A stretch of 29,522 bases of DNA from contig CAYHEK010000010.1 in the NCBI GenBank assembly GCA_964355545.1, forward strand, positions 1-29,522, read 5' to 3'. Below the pieces are notes generated by a model. The model searched no databases. It was not told where the DNA came from and saw only the letters and a list, made by a program, of their open reading frames with translations. Source of the DNA: JAPLGE01 sp964355545. Its GTDB lineage: Bacteria > Bipolaricaulota > Bipolaricaulia > UBA7950 > UBA9294. Positions 16,300-24,096 of the stretch are shown in pieces. Both the position numbers and the translations under genes were made by a program. The first letter of the stretch is position 1, and every line of letters begins with the position of its first letter.

Positions 16300-17181
16300 A
16301 TGGAACCAAGAGTCTCCTCGGGTAGACGGCGGTGGGAAAGCTTCAAGAAAGGGTGGTACAAGTTCTCGAGAAACCCAGTCTCGGTCGTGGGACTCGTCTT
16401 CGTCTTCCTCGTCACGTTCCTCGCCGTCTTCGCCCCCTACGTCTCACCACACCCGGAGCACGCCGGCCGCTTCGTCAACTTCTCCGAGGCGAGCCAACCC
16501 CCGACCCTGAAACACCTCTTCGGGACCGACGTCTTCGGCCGCGACATCCTGTCCCGGGTCTTCTTTGGATTCCGCTACTCCCTGATGATGGGAGTCCTCG
16601 TCCTGGTCCTGGTCGTCCCGCCCGGCGTCGTCCTGGGGCTACTCGCCGGCTACTTCCGGGGCACGTGGATCGATACGGTCATCATGCGGATCACAGACGT
16701 CTTCCTCGCTGTCCCGCCTCTGATCCTCGCCCTCGCCGTCTGCTCCGTCCTCACCCCAAGCGTCTTCAACGCGATGATGGCCGTCTCGCTCATGTGGTGG
16801 CCGTGGTACACCCGGCTCGTCTACGGCCTGGCCTCGTCGCTTCGCCAGGAGTTCTTCATCCAGGCCGCCGAAGTGACCGGCGCGAGCAAGCCGCACATCC
16901 TGTTCCGGGAGATCCTCCCCAACTGCGTCTCCAGCATCTTCACCAAGATGAGTCTCGACATGGGGTGGGTCATCCTGATCGGCTCGGCCCTGAGCTTCGT
17001 CGGGCTGGGAGCGCAGCCGCCGACCCCCGACCTGGGGACGATGGTCGCCGACGGGGCGAAGTACCTCCCCGACCAGTGGTGGATCTCCATCTTCCCCGCC
17101 ATGGCGATCATGGTGACGGTCCTTGGCTTCAACCTGATCGGGGATGGCTTCCGCGACCTGTTCGCGCTGGAGGAGGTCTAG
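16300..17181 (+). CDS. ABC transporter permease, DppC type
   Basis: Second membrane subunit, about 293 residues. I favour ATG 16300, placed 9 bases after AAAGGGG; the GTG at 16294, overlapping the previous stop, is only 3 bases from it. The N-terminal PVSVVGLVFVFLVTFLAVFA is a membrane segment, followed by LFGTDVFGRDILSRVFFG, the conserved DppC/OppC motif, and the EAA loop QAAEVTGASKPHILFREILP. The C-terminus GDGFRDLFALEEV is standard. The TAG stop abuts the ATG of the first ATPase gene. Confidence 0.93.
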   Translation: MEPRVSSGRRRWESFKKGWYKFSRNPVSVVGLVFVFLVTFLAVFAPYVSPHPEHAGRFVNFSEASQPPTLKHLFGTDVFGRDILSRVFFGFRYSLMMGVLVLVLVVPPGVVLGLLAGYFRGTWIDTVIMRITDVFLAVPPLILALAVCSVLTPSVFNAMMAVSLMWWPWYTRLVYGLASSLRQEFFIQAAEVTGASKPHILFREILPNCVSSIFTKMSLDMGWVILIGSALSFVGLGAQPPTPDLGTMVADGAKYLPDQWWISIFPAMAIMVTVLGFNLIGDGFRDLFALEEV

Positions 17182-18165
17182 ATGGCTGAGCCTCTTCTTG
17201 AGATCGTGGACCTCCACGTGGAGTTCAAGGTCTACCAGGGGAGCCTTCGGGTCCTCAATGGAGTCGAGATGACCGTCGTTCCGGGCCAACGGATCGGCCT
17301 CGTGGGCGAGGCGGGCTGCGGGAAGACGACGACCATGAAGTGCGTCCTCGGGATCCTCCCCTCCCCGCCGGGGAGGGTCACCTCCGGCTGCATTCTCTGG
17401 CACGGGAAGGACCTCCTCAAGGTGTCCGCCACGGAGATGCAGCGGGTGCGGGGTCGCGGGATCGCGATGATCTTCCAAGATCCCACGGCCGCTCTGAATC
17501 CAGTCTTCTCGATCGGAGACCAGCTCGAGGTGGTGATTCGCTATGGATCGCGCGATTCTCTTAGCCGCAAGGAGATCCGCCGCCGCGCCGTCGAGTCCCT
17601 GCGCGAGGTCCAGCTCCCCGACCCGGAACGGATCCTCACCTGCTACCCCATCCAGCTCTCGGGCGGGATGCGCCAGCGGGTCTGCATCGCCATGGCCTTG
17701 TCCACCGAGCCGGAACTCCTGATCGCGGACGAGCCGACGACGTCGCTCGACGTGACGATTCAGGACCAGATCCTCCGCCTCCTGCACGCCCTCGTCGAGC
17801 GGCGGGAAACCTCTGTAATCTTCATCACCCACAGCATGGGAGTCGTGCAGGAAATGGCGGACTGGGTCTACGTCATGTACGCGGGGGCCCTCGTGGAAGG
17901 AGCGCCTAAGGAGGCGCTCTTCGGCAAGCCGCTTCATCCCTACACCCAAGGCCTGATGAGCGCGATCCCCAAGCTGACGGGTGGAGGGATCGCCGAAGGG
18001 ATCCCGGGACGGATCCCCGAGTACCTCTTGCCTCCCTCAGGATGCCGCTTCCACCCCCGCTGCCCTGCGGAGATGCCGATCTGTGCGGCAAAGCGGCCCG
18101 CCTTCACCGACGAGGGAGGAGACCACGACGTGGCGTGTTTCCTGTACGAAAGGGAGACAGGATGA
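17182..18165 (+). CDS. ABC transporter ATP-binding protein, DppD type
   Basis: First ATPase of the importer, 327 residues. Walker A is GEAGCGKT (about 42-49), a variant of the usual GESGSGKS but with the essential G-K-T intact; signature LSGGMRQRV; Walker B LLIADEPTTSLD; switch histidine in FITHSMGV. The C-terminal oligopeptide-transporter extension has the cysteine-containing CRFHPRCPAEMPIC pattern plus a later VACF; in DppD-type proteins such cysteines have been linked to an Fe-S cluster. ATG 17182 follows a GGAGGAGG SD by 5 bases. Its stop overlaps the next ATPase (ATGA). Confidence 0.93.
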   Translation: MAEPLLEIVDLHVEFKVYQGSLRVLNGVEMTVVPGQRIGLVGEAGCGKTTTMKCVLGILPSPPGRVTSGCILWHGKDLLKVSATEMQRVRGRGIAMIFQDPTAALNPVFSIGDQLEVVIRYGSRDSLSRKEIRRRAVESLREVQLPDPERILTCYPIQLSGGMRQRVCIAMALSTEPELLIADEPTTSLDVTIQDQILRLLHALVERRETSVIFITHSMGVVQEMADWVYVMYAGALVEGAPKEALFGKPLHPYTQGLMSAIPKLTGGGIAEGIPGRIPEYLLPPSGCRFHPRCPAEMPICAAKRPAFTDEGGDHDVACFLYERETG

Positions 18166-19139
18166 CCCAGGAGATCTTGGACGTCGTCCGTCTGAGGAAG
18201 TTCTTCGCCACCTCCCGCGGGACGGTGCGGGCGGTGGACGACGTCTCCTTCTCCCTCGCGGAAGGGGAGACCCTCGGAATCGTCGGGGAGTCCGGCTCGG
18301 GGAAGAGCACGGTTGCCTACGTCGTCGTCGGCCTGTACGCTCCGACATCGGGGAAGATCCTCTTCCAGGGGCAAGACATCTCGCGGAGCGTCGCCCGGCG
18401 GCCGCGGACCCTCAAACGGGCCGTGCAGATCGTCTTCCAGGACCCCGGCACGTCCCTCAACCCCCGCCGCACCATTCAGCAGATCCTGGAGCTGCCGCTC
18501 AAGGTTCACCGCCTCGGGGACCGCACGGACCGCAAGGCCCGCGTGGCCGAGCTCTTGCGCCAGGTCGAGTTGCCCGAGGAGACCATGTACAAAGCCCCGC
18601 ACATGCTGGGCGGCGGGGAGAGGCAGATGGTCGCCATCGCACGCGCCCTCGCCACCGAGCCGCGCCTCGTCATCCTCGACGAACCGACCTCGGCCCTCGA
18701 TGTCTCCATCCAGGCGAAGATCATCCGCATGCTCCTCAAGTTCCAAGAGACCCTTTCCCTCTCCTACCTCTTCATCACTCACGACCTCAGCCTGATGCGG
18801 AACGCCGCCACGCGCGTCACGATCATGTACCTGGGGAGGATCTGCGAGGTCGCGCCGACCGCCGACTTCTTCCAGAACCCCCTTCACCCCTACACCAAGA
18901 TGCTCCTCTCCTCAATCCCGGTCGTGCTCAAGGAGGAGGAGGCGCTGAAGCCGGCGAAGATCGTCTCCAAAGGGGAGATCCCCAGCCCCGTGAACGTCCC
19001 CCCAGGCTGCGGATTCCACACCCGCTGCCAAAGCCGCAACGGCCGTTGCGCCGAGGCGATCCCGGAGAAGGTCGAGGTCGAGGAAGGGCACCTTGTCTTT
19101 TGTCATCTATTCTCGCAAGGCCGAGGCCGTTCCTCGTAA
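18162..19139 (+). CDS. ABC transporter ATP-binding protein, DppF type
   Basis: Second ATPase, 325 residues, forming a heterodimer with the preceding one. ATG 18162 overlaps the upstream TGA. Walker A GESGSGKS (about 42-49), Q-loop IVFQDPGTSLNPRRTI, Walker B VILDEPTSALD and the C-terminal cysteine motif CGFHTRCQSRNGRC are clear. The signature motif is LGGGERQMV rather than LSGGQ: the Ser and Gln positions differ, a mild departure that may make the two ATP sites unequal. It ends 21 bases before the racemase gene, which has its own AAGGAG SD. Confidence 0.92.
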   Translation: MTQEILDVVRLRKFFATSRGTVRAVDDVSFSLAEGETLGIVGESGSGKSTVAYVVVGLYAPTSGKILFQGQDISRSVARRPRTLKRAVQIVFQDPGTSLNPRRTIQQILELPLKVHRLGDRTDRKARVAELLRQVELPEETMYKAPHMLGGGERQMVAIARALATEPRLVILDEPTSALDVSIQAKIIRMLLKFQETLSLSYLFITHDLSLMRNAATRVTIMYLGRICEVAPTADFFQNPLHPYTKMLLSSIPVVLKEEEALKPAKIVSKGEIPSPVNVPPGCGFHTRCQSRNGRCAEAIPEKVEVEEGHLVFCHLFSQGRGRSS

Positions 19140-19160
19140 GTCAGGAAAAGGAGCACGCTC

Positions 19161-19931
19161 ATGACGAAGATCCTGTGGATCAATCCGGTCGGAACGGACC
19201 TGTTCGATCGACCGATCGAGGAGTTCCTCAACACGGCAAAGTCGCAAGAGACGCGGATCGACGTCGTCTCCCTCAAGCGAGGGCCCCTGCACCTTGAGTA
19301 CCACTACTACGAAGCCCTCGTCCTCGCGGATACATTGCACCAGGTACGCCGCGCGGAGGTGGAGGGTTACGACGCGGCCGTGATCGGCTGCTTCTACGAC
19401 CCCGGCCTGCGCGAGGCGCGCGAGATCACGGAGCGCCTCGTCGTCACCGCGCCCGCCGAGGCGAGCCTGCACATCGCGACCACGCTCGGTCACTCTTTCT
19501 CCATCCTCGTGGGGCGGAAGAAGTGGATCCCCAAGATGCATGAGAACGTGGTGAAGTACGGGTTCAAAGACGCGCTCGCCTCGTTCAAGCCCCTCGACCT
19601 CGGGGTCTACGACTTCCAGAAGGACAAAGAGGAGACGACGCGCCGCCTGAAGGCGGCCGCGCGGGAGGCGGTGGAAAAGGACGCGGCGGAGGTGGTCATC
19701 CTTGGGTGCACGATCGAGTTCGGTTTCTACAGGGAGCTCCAGACCGAGCTGGGCGTCCCGGTGATCGATGCCGTCCTCGCCCCGCTCAAGTACGCGGAGT
19801 TCCTCGTCGAGCTGCGCGACCGCTTCGGTTGGTCGCACAGCAAGGTCTACGGGTACCAGTCCCCGCCGCAGGACGAGGTGAACGGCTGGAAGCTCGAAAA
19901 GCAGTACGGGACATCGAGGTTGTGGGGGTAA
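19161..19931 (+). CDS. Asp/Glu/hydantoin racemase family protein
   Basis: Cofactor-independent racemase of the aspartate/glutamate/hydantoin racemase fold, 256 residues. Two catalytic-type cysteines are visible: Cys77 in VIGCFYDPG and Cys183 in ILGCTIEFGF. In hydantoin racemase (HyuE) the second motif is usually GCxGM; here GCTIEF is closer to the general Asp/Glu racemase pattern, so substrate could be a 5-substituted hydantoin, an allantoin-like compound or an amino acid. It lies between the transporter and the short HyuA gene, 3 bases upstream of the latter, so an isomerase acting on a hydantoin-like ring is a reasonable inference. Confidence 0.87.
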   Translation: MTKILWINPVGTDLFDRPIEEFLNTAKSQETRIDVVSLKRGPLHLEYHYYEALVLADTLHQVRRAEVEGYDAAVIGCFYDPGLREAREITERLVVTAPAEASLHIATTLGHSFSILVGRKKWIPKMHENVVKYGFKDALASFKPLDLGVYDFQKDKEETTRRLKAAAREAVEKDAAEVVILGCTIEFGFYRELQTELGVPVIDAVLAPLKYAEFLVELRDRFGWSHSKVYGYQSPPQDEVNGWKLEKQYGTSRLWG

Positions 19932-19934
19932 GCG

Positions 19935-21539
19935 ATGAAGAAGGCTTCGGAGTTGCGGATCGGATTCGATGTCGGAGGGACGTTCACGGATGGCGTCCTG
20001 ATGCGCGGCCGGGAGGTCGTGGCGAAGGCGAAGTCCCTCACGACGCAGGACGTGACCGGCGGGATCGTGCAGGCGCTCGACGAGATCTTGAACGAGTCGC
20101 GGGTCGATCCCGCGGAGGTCGCCATGGTCTCTCTGGGGACGACGCACACGACGAACGCGATCATCGAGCGCCGGAACCTGAACAAGGTCGGGATCTTCCG
20201 CCTAGGTGCCCCGGCGACGACCGCCATCCCGCCCCTCACCGGGTGGCCGGAGGACCTGAAACAGGCGATCGGAGGTCCCGAGTTCGTGCACGTCGTCCGC
20301 GGCGGATCGGAGTACGACGGCCGCGACATCGTCCCGCTCGACGAGCGCGCGATCGCCGAGGCCTGTCGAAAGATGAAGGGGAAGGTGAACTCCGTCGCCA
20401 TCACCGGCGTCTTCTCCCCGATCATCCCCGACCACGAGGAGCGCGCCGCGGCGATCGTGAAGGAGACCCTCGGCGAGGACGTCCCCGTCACCCTCTCCCA
20501 CCGGATCGCCACGATCTCGCTCCTGGAGCGGGAGAACTCGACGATCCTCAACGCCTCGGTCCTCACGGTGATGCAGCGGGCAGTGAATTCGCTCAAGGCC
20601 GCGGCCAAGGAGCGGAAGATCAAGGCGCCGCTCTTCATCGTCCAGAACGACGGGAGCGTGATGTCGGCCGACTACGCGGTCGACTACCCGATCTTCACCG
20701 TCGCCTCCGGCCCGGCGGCGAGCGTCCGCGGGGCGGTCTACCTCTCTGGAATCGAGGATGGGGTCGTCGTGGACATCGGCGGGACCTCGACCGACGTCGC
20801 CTACATCGTGAAGGGCTTCCCGCGCGAGTCCTCGATCACCGTCAACATCGGCGGGGTGAAGACGAACATCCGCTGCCCGGACCTCCTTTCGATCGCCCTC
20901 GGCGGCGGGACGATCGTCAAGCACGAGGGGGAGACGGTGAACGCCCTCGGCCCGGAGAGCGTGGGGTACAACCTCGTGCGGCTCGCCCGCTCGTTCGGCG
21001 GACCGCTCCTCACCGTACACGACGTCGCCGTCGGCCTGGGGAGGCTAAAAGAGAGGCTCAACGTCTTCAAGACCGAGTTCCTGACCCATCCAGAGAAGGT
21101 GAAGGCCCTCTCGGTCCGGCTCCTCGAGAACGCGTGGGCGGCGGTCGGGCGGACGCTCGAGGAGGCGATCGACAAGATGAAGACGACCGCCGAACCGGTC
21201 CCCGCGATCTTCATCGGCGGTGGGGCCCTCGTCGTGCCGAGGGTGGGGCTCGCCGGCGTGAGCGAGGTCTTGAGTCCGGACCACTTCGAGGTCGGCGGGG
21301 CGGTTGGGACGACAATCGCCGAGATCGGGGCCTACGCGGAAGGCGTCGTGGACCTCGAGCGGGAGGACCGCGACCTCGCCCTCGCGCGAGTGACCGACCA
21401 GGCGAAGAAGAACGCCGAAGCGGCGGGGGCGGTGCGCGAGAGCGTGGAGGTGATCGACGTCGAGGAGATCCCCTTCACGTACATGCCCGGGAAAAGGGAG
21501 AAGATCCGCGTGCGGGTCAAGGGGAAGATCCTGAAGTGA
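19935..21539 (+). CDS. Hydantoinase/oxoprolinase A-like protein, short form
   Basis: A 534-residue member of the HyuA ATPase family, about 150 residues shorter than the HyuA at 8923. Motifs present: FDVGGTFTDG near the N-terminus, GTTHTTNAIIERR, SGPAASVRGA, VDIGGTSTDVAY and ALGGGTIVK, so the actin-like ATPase core appears intact; the missing part is the C-terminal region of long HyuA. ATG 19935 follows a GGGGG SD. Its stop overlaps the GTG of a DUF917 gene rather than a HyuB. I infer that this protein and DUF917 form a two-subunit ATP-dependent enzyme; family databases label such proteins only hydantoinase/oxoprolinase. Confidence 0.88.
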   Translation: MKKASELRIGFDVGGTFTDGVLMRGREVVAKAKSLTTQDVTGGIVQALDEILNESRVDPAEVAMVSLGTTHTTNAIIERRNLNKVGIFRLGAPATTAIPPLTGWPEDLKQAIGGPEFVHVVRGGSEYDGRDIVPLDERAIAEACRKMKGKVNSVAITGVFSPIIPDHEERAAAIVKETLGEDVPVTLSHRIATISLLERENSTILNASVLTVMQRAVNSLKAAAKERKIKAPLFIVQNDGSVMSADYAVDYPIFTVASGPAASVRGAVYLSGIEDGVVVDIGGTSTDVAYIVKGFPRESSITVNIGGVKTNIRCPDLLSIALGGGTIVKHEGETVNALGPESVGYNLVRLARSFGGPLLTVHDVAVGLGRLKERLNVFKTEFLTHPEKVKALSVRLLENAWAAVGRTLEEAIDKMKTTAEPVPAIFIGGGALVVPRVGLAGVSEVLSPDHFEVGGAVGTTIAEIGAYAEGVVDLEREDRDLALARVTDQAKKNAEAAGAVRESVEVIDVEEIPFTYMPGKREKIRVRVKGKILK

Positions 21540-22711
21540 AGACAAACGAGAAGACTGCACGCGAGATCCTGTCCGACTGGGGGGTCCGCGAGTTCCGCCC
21601 GATCGACCGGCAGGCGATCCAAGAGATCACCCTCGGCGCGTCGATCCTGGCTACGGGGGGAGGAGGGGACCCGGAGATCGGCCTTCTGTGGACCTACAAG
21701 GTCCTCGACGAGCGCAAAGAGATCCTCCTTGTGGATCCCCTCGACGTCCCCGACGAGGTCCAGACCGCAAGCCCGGCCTGCTTAGGCGCCGCCCTCGTCC
21801 TCACGGAGAAGCCGCCGAGCGGCGGGGTCTTGAACTTCGCGATGCGCCGTCTCGAGCGCTACCTCGGCCGGCCGATCCAGGCGACGATCCCCATCGAGTG
21901 CGGCGGGGTCAACTCCCCGGTCGCCTACGCCGCGGCGGGGGAGCTCGGGGTCCCCGTGATCGACGTCGACGGGATGAACCGGGCCTTCCCGGAGCTGCAG
22001 ATGACGTCCTGGGTCACCCACGGCGTACACGCCTCGCCGACCGTCTCCGTGGACGACCGAGAGAACGTCACGGTGATCGATGCCAAGGACGACGACGTCC
22101 TCGCCGAGACCCTCGCCCGCCGGGTGGCGATGGCCTACGGTGGGATCTCCTGGATCGCGACGTACCCCATGACTGGCCGCCAGGTGAAGGACGCCTCCAT
22201 CCTCCACTCCCAGTCGATCGCCTGGGCCGTCGGCCGGGCGGTCTTGCGCGCGCGACGCGAGCACCTCGACCCGATCGACGAGCTCCTCCTGAGCTTGCAC
22301 AAGGAGCGGAAGGTCGAGGGGTTCCGCGTCTTCCGCGGGAAGATCGCGGACATCCACCGCGAGTTCGGCTCGGAGACGACCAAGGGGTTCACCCTCGGCC
22401 GGGTCACGATGGAGGGGATCGACGCCGATCGCGGCCGCGCCGCGATCCTCGACTTTCAGAACGAGTGGTTGAACCTACGGATCGACGGGGAGGTGCGCTG
22501 CCTCCCCCCGGACTTGATCGCGATCCTCGACTCGGAGACAGGAGAGCCGATCCGCACGGACATCATGAAGTACGGCTATCGTGGGACGGTTGTCCTCATC
22601 CCCGCCCACGAGCGAATGAGGACAGAGAGGGGGATCGAGCTGTTCGGCCCCCGGCACTTCGGCTACGACCTCGACTACACGCCGGTCGAGGAGTTGAATA
22701 GAAGGAGGTGA
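21536..22711 (+). CDS. DUF917 (S-methyl-thiohydantoin desulfurase-like) protein, copy 1
   Basis: A 391-residue cytosolic protein of Pfam DUF917, a family I recall being renamed S-methyl-thiohydantoin desulfurase after work on ergothioneine breakdown. GTG 21536 overlaps the short HyuA stop (GTGA). Conserved segments: EITLGASILATGGGGDPEIG, AFPELQMTSW, MAYGGISWIATYPMTG, FTLGRVTMEG, CLPPDLIAILDSETGEPIRT and YRGTVVLIPAHER. A close paralog lies at 24097. Family association with thiohydantoin or hydantoin chemistry fits its neighbours, but the reaction here is unproven. The last codons hold the AGGAGGTG SD of the next gene. Confidence 0.88.
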   Translation: MKTNEKTAREILSDWGVREFRPIDRQAIQEITLGASILATGGGGDPEIGLLWTYKVLDERKEILLVDPLDVPDEVQTASPACLGAALVLTEKPPSGGVLNFAMRRLERYLGRPIQATIPIECGGVNSPVAYAAAGELGVPVIDVDGMNRAFPELQMTSWVTHGVHASPTVSVDDRENVTVIDAKDDDVLAETLARRVAMAYGGISWIATYPMTGRQVKDASILHSQSIAWAVGRAVLRARREHLDPIDELLLSLHKERKVEGFRVFRGKIADIHREFGSETTKGFTLGRVTMEGIDADRGRAAILDFQNEWLNLRIDGEVRCLPPDLIAILDSETGEPIRTDIMKYGYRGTVVLIPAHERMRTERGIELFGPRHFGYDLDYTPVEELNRRR

Positions 22712-22713
22712 CC

Positions 22714-22992
22714 ATGGACGCGGCCCTGAAGGCCCTGATCCAATCGAATCCCCGCTACCGCGAGGTCCTGAAGGCGCTCCTTTCGCGGCCGTACATCGAG
22801 CGCCAGGCCCTGCAGGAAAAGATAGGAATCCCCGAGGGCGACCTCGAGCGCCTGCTTCGGCCACTCCTCGAGAAGACGATGGTCTTGGAGCTTGCAAGCC
22901 AAGCGGACTCGAGTGTCGAGTCCCGGGTTCCCAAGAGGGTGTACTTGATCAATCCCGACCTCGAACAAGCGATCCGCTCGATCGCCTCCTAG
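22714..22992 (+). CDS. Small winged-helix-like protein
   Basis: A 92-residue protein that I do not recognise as a named family. The N-terminal helix NPRYREVLKALLSR, then IERQALQEKIGI and PEGDLERLLRPLLEKTMVLE, followed by a loop and KRVYLIN, resemble a winged-helix DNA-binding domain. I take ATG 22714 (AGGAGGTG SD at proper distance) over GTG 22708, which lies in the SD. Wedged between DUF917 copy 1 and the M24 peptidase gene, it may be a second local regulator or a small partner protein. The lack of basic residues in the putative recognition helix leaves DNA binding uncertain. Confidence 0.65.
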   Translation: MDAALKALIQSNPRYREVLKALLSRPYIERQALQEKIGIPEGDLERLLRPLLEKTMVLELASQADSSVESRVPKRVYLINPDLEQAIRSIAS

Positions 22993-22995
22993 GCC

Positions 22996-24093
22996 ATGGA
23001 GCACTCAAGGCGTCTTGCGGCCCTGACGGAGCGGATGCGCGAGGAGCGCCTCGACCTCGTCCTCCTCTTTGACCGCGATAACGTCCGCTACTTCACCGGC
23101 TTCCGCCTGAACCGCGCCGTGAGTTCGATCCTCGCCGTCTCACCGGACGAGGGGCCGACCTACCTCGTCGCGCAGCTTGATCTCGAGCGAGCCAAGCGCG
23201 ACTGCTTCATCGAGCGCGTCGTCCCCTTCCCCGAGGACACACCGAACTACCTCCGCGCTCTCGCCCAGCTCTTCCGCATCGCTCCTCGCCGGATCGGCGT
23301 CGAGAAGGACGCCCTCACCCTGCGCCAGGCCGAGTACCTGCGGGAGCTCGGCCAGCGGGAGCCCGAGTTCGTCGACATCCGCGGCCTGACGAGCGACCTG
23401 CGCGCGATCAAGTCGCCCGAGGAGATCGCCGCGATCCGCCGCGCGGCCGCGATCGCTGATCGAGTTATGGGCAGGATCCGCGCGGAGGTCCGGCCGGGCG
23501 CCCGCGAGGCAGACCTCGCCTCCTTGACCGAACACCTCGCAGTGCAGGAAGGGGCCGAGGGGAACTCGTTTGAGCCGTTCCTGATGTCGGGGAAGAACGC
23601 GTGGCTCCCGCAGCGGGTCGCCTCCCGCAAGACCCTTGAGGAGGGGGAGCTCGCCCTGTTCGACATGGGAGTCGTCTACGAGGGCTATTGTTCCGACCTC
23701 ACCCGCACGTTCGCCGTGGGGGAGGTCTCCGACGAGCGCAGGCGCCTGTTCGACGTCGCCCTCGCGGCGCAGCGTGCCGCCATGGAGGCGCTCCAGCCCG
23801 GGGTCGCCGCGGGGGACGTCGACCGAGCCGCGCGGGCCGTCATCGAAGAGGCCGGTCTAGGCCCGTACTTTCCCCACATCACCGGCCACGGGCTCGGCGT
23901 GTCGACGCACGAGGCGCCGATCCTCGATCGCGGTAGAGAGGACCCGCTCCGGCCGGGGATGGTCCTCACCGTGGAGCCGGGCGTGTACGTCCCCGGAGTG
24001 GGAGCGGCGCGAGTGGAGGACATGGTCCTCGTCACCCCGGCCGGCCACGAGGTCCTCACGGCCGCACCGCGGGCCCTGGACGGAAAGGAGTGA
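22996..24093 (+). CDS. M24 family peptidase (creatinase/prolidase-like)
   Basis: A 365-residue protein with an N-terminal creatinase-type domain (about 1-135) and a pita-bread M24 catalytic domain. All five dimetal ligands of the peptidase branch are present: Asp223 (LFDMG), Asp234 (CSDLTRT), His298 (ITGHGLG), Glu327 (VEPGVYV) and Glu341 (ARVEDM). This favours a metal-dependent X-Pro dipeptidase/aminopeptidase P over creatinase, which lacks metals. Oddly, the usual LPH in the SGxxAxLPH segment is LPQ (Gln206), replacing a histidine often important for proline-peptide cleavage. There is no clear SD; it starts 3 bases after the previous stop and is probably coupled. Substrate could be an X-Pro peptide or another amide. 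Confidence 0.9.
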   Translation: MEHSRRLAALTERMREERLDLVLLFDRDNVRYFTGFRLNRAVSSILAVSPDEGPTYLVAQLDLERAKRDCFIERVVPFPEDTPNYLRALAQLFRIAPRRIGVEKDALTLRQAEYLRELGQREPEFVDIRGLTSDLRAIKSPEEIAAIRRAAAIADRVMGRIRAEVRPGAREADLASLTEHLAVQEGAEGNSFEPFLMSGKNAWLPQRVASRKTLEEGELALFDMGVVYEGYCSDLTRTFAVGEVSDERRRLFDVALAAQRAAMEALQPGVAAGDVDRAARAVIEEAGLGPYFPHITGHGLGVSTHEAPILDRGREDPLRPGMVLTVEPGVYVPGVGAARVEDMVLVTPAGHEVLTAAPRALDGKE

Positions 24094-24096
24094 AGC

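Noticed and set aside
19706..21535. Possible fusion of about 600 residues to the first DUF917 protein
   Set aside because: This part is an out-of-frame shadow of the racemase and short HyuA genes; the DUF917 similarity begins only after GTG 21536.
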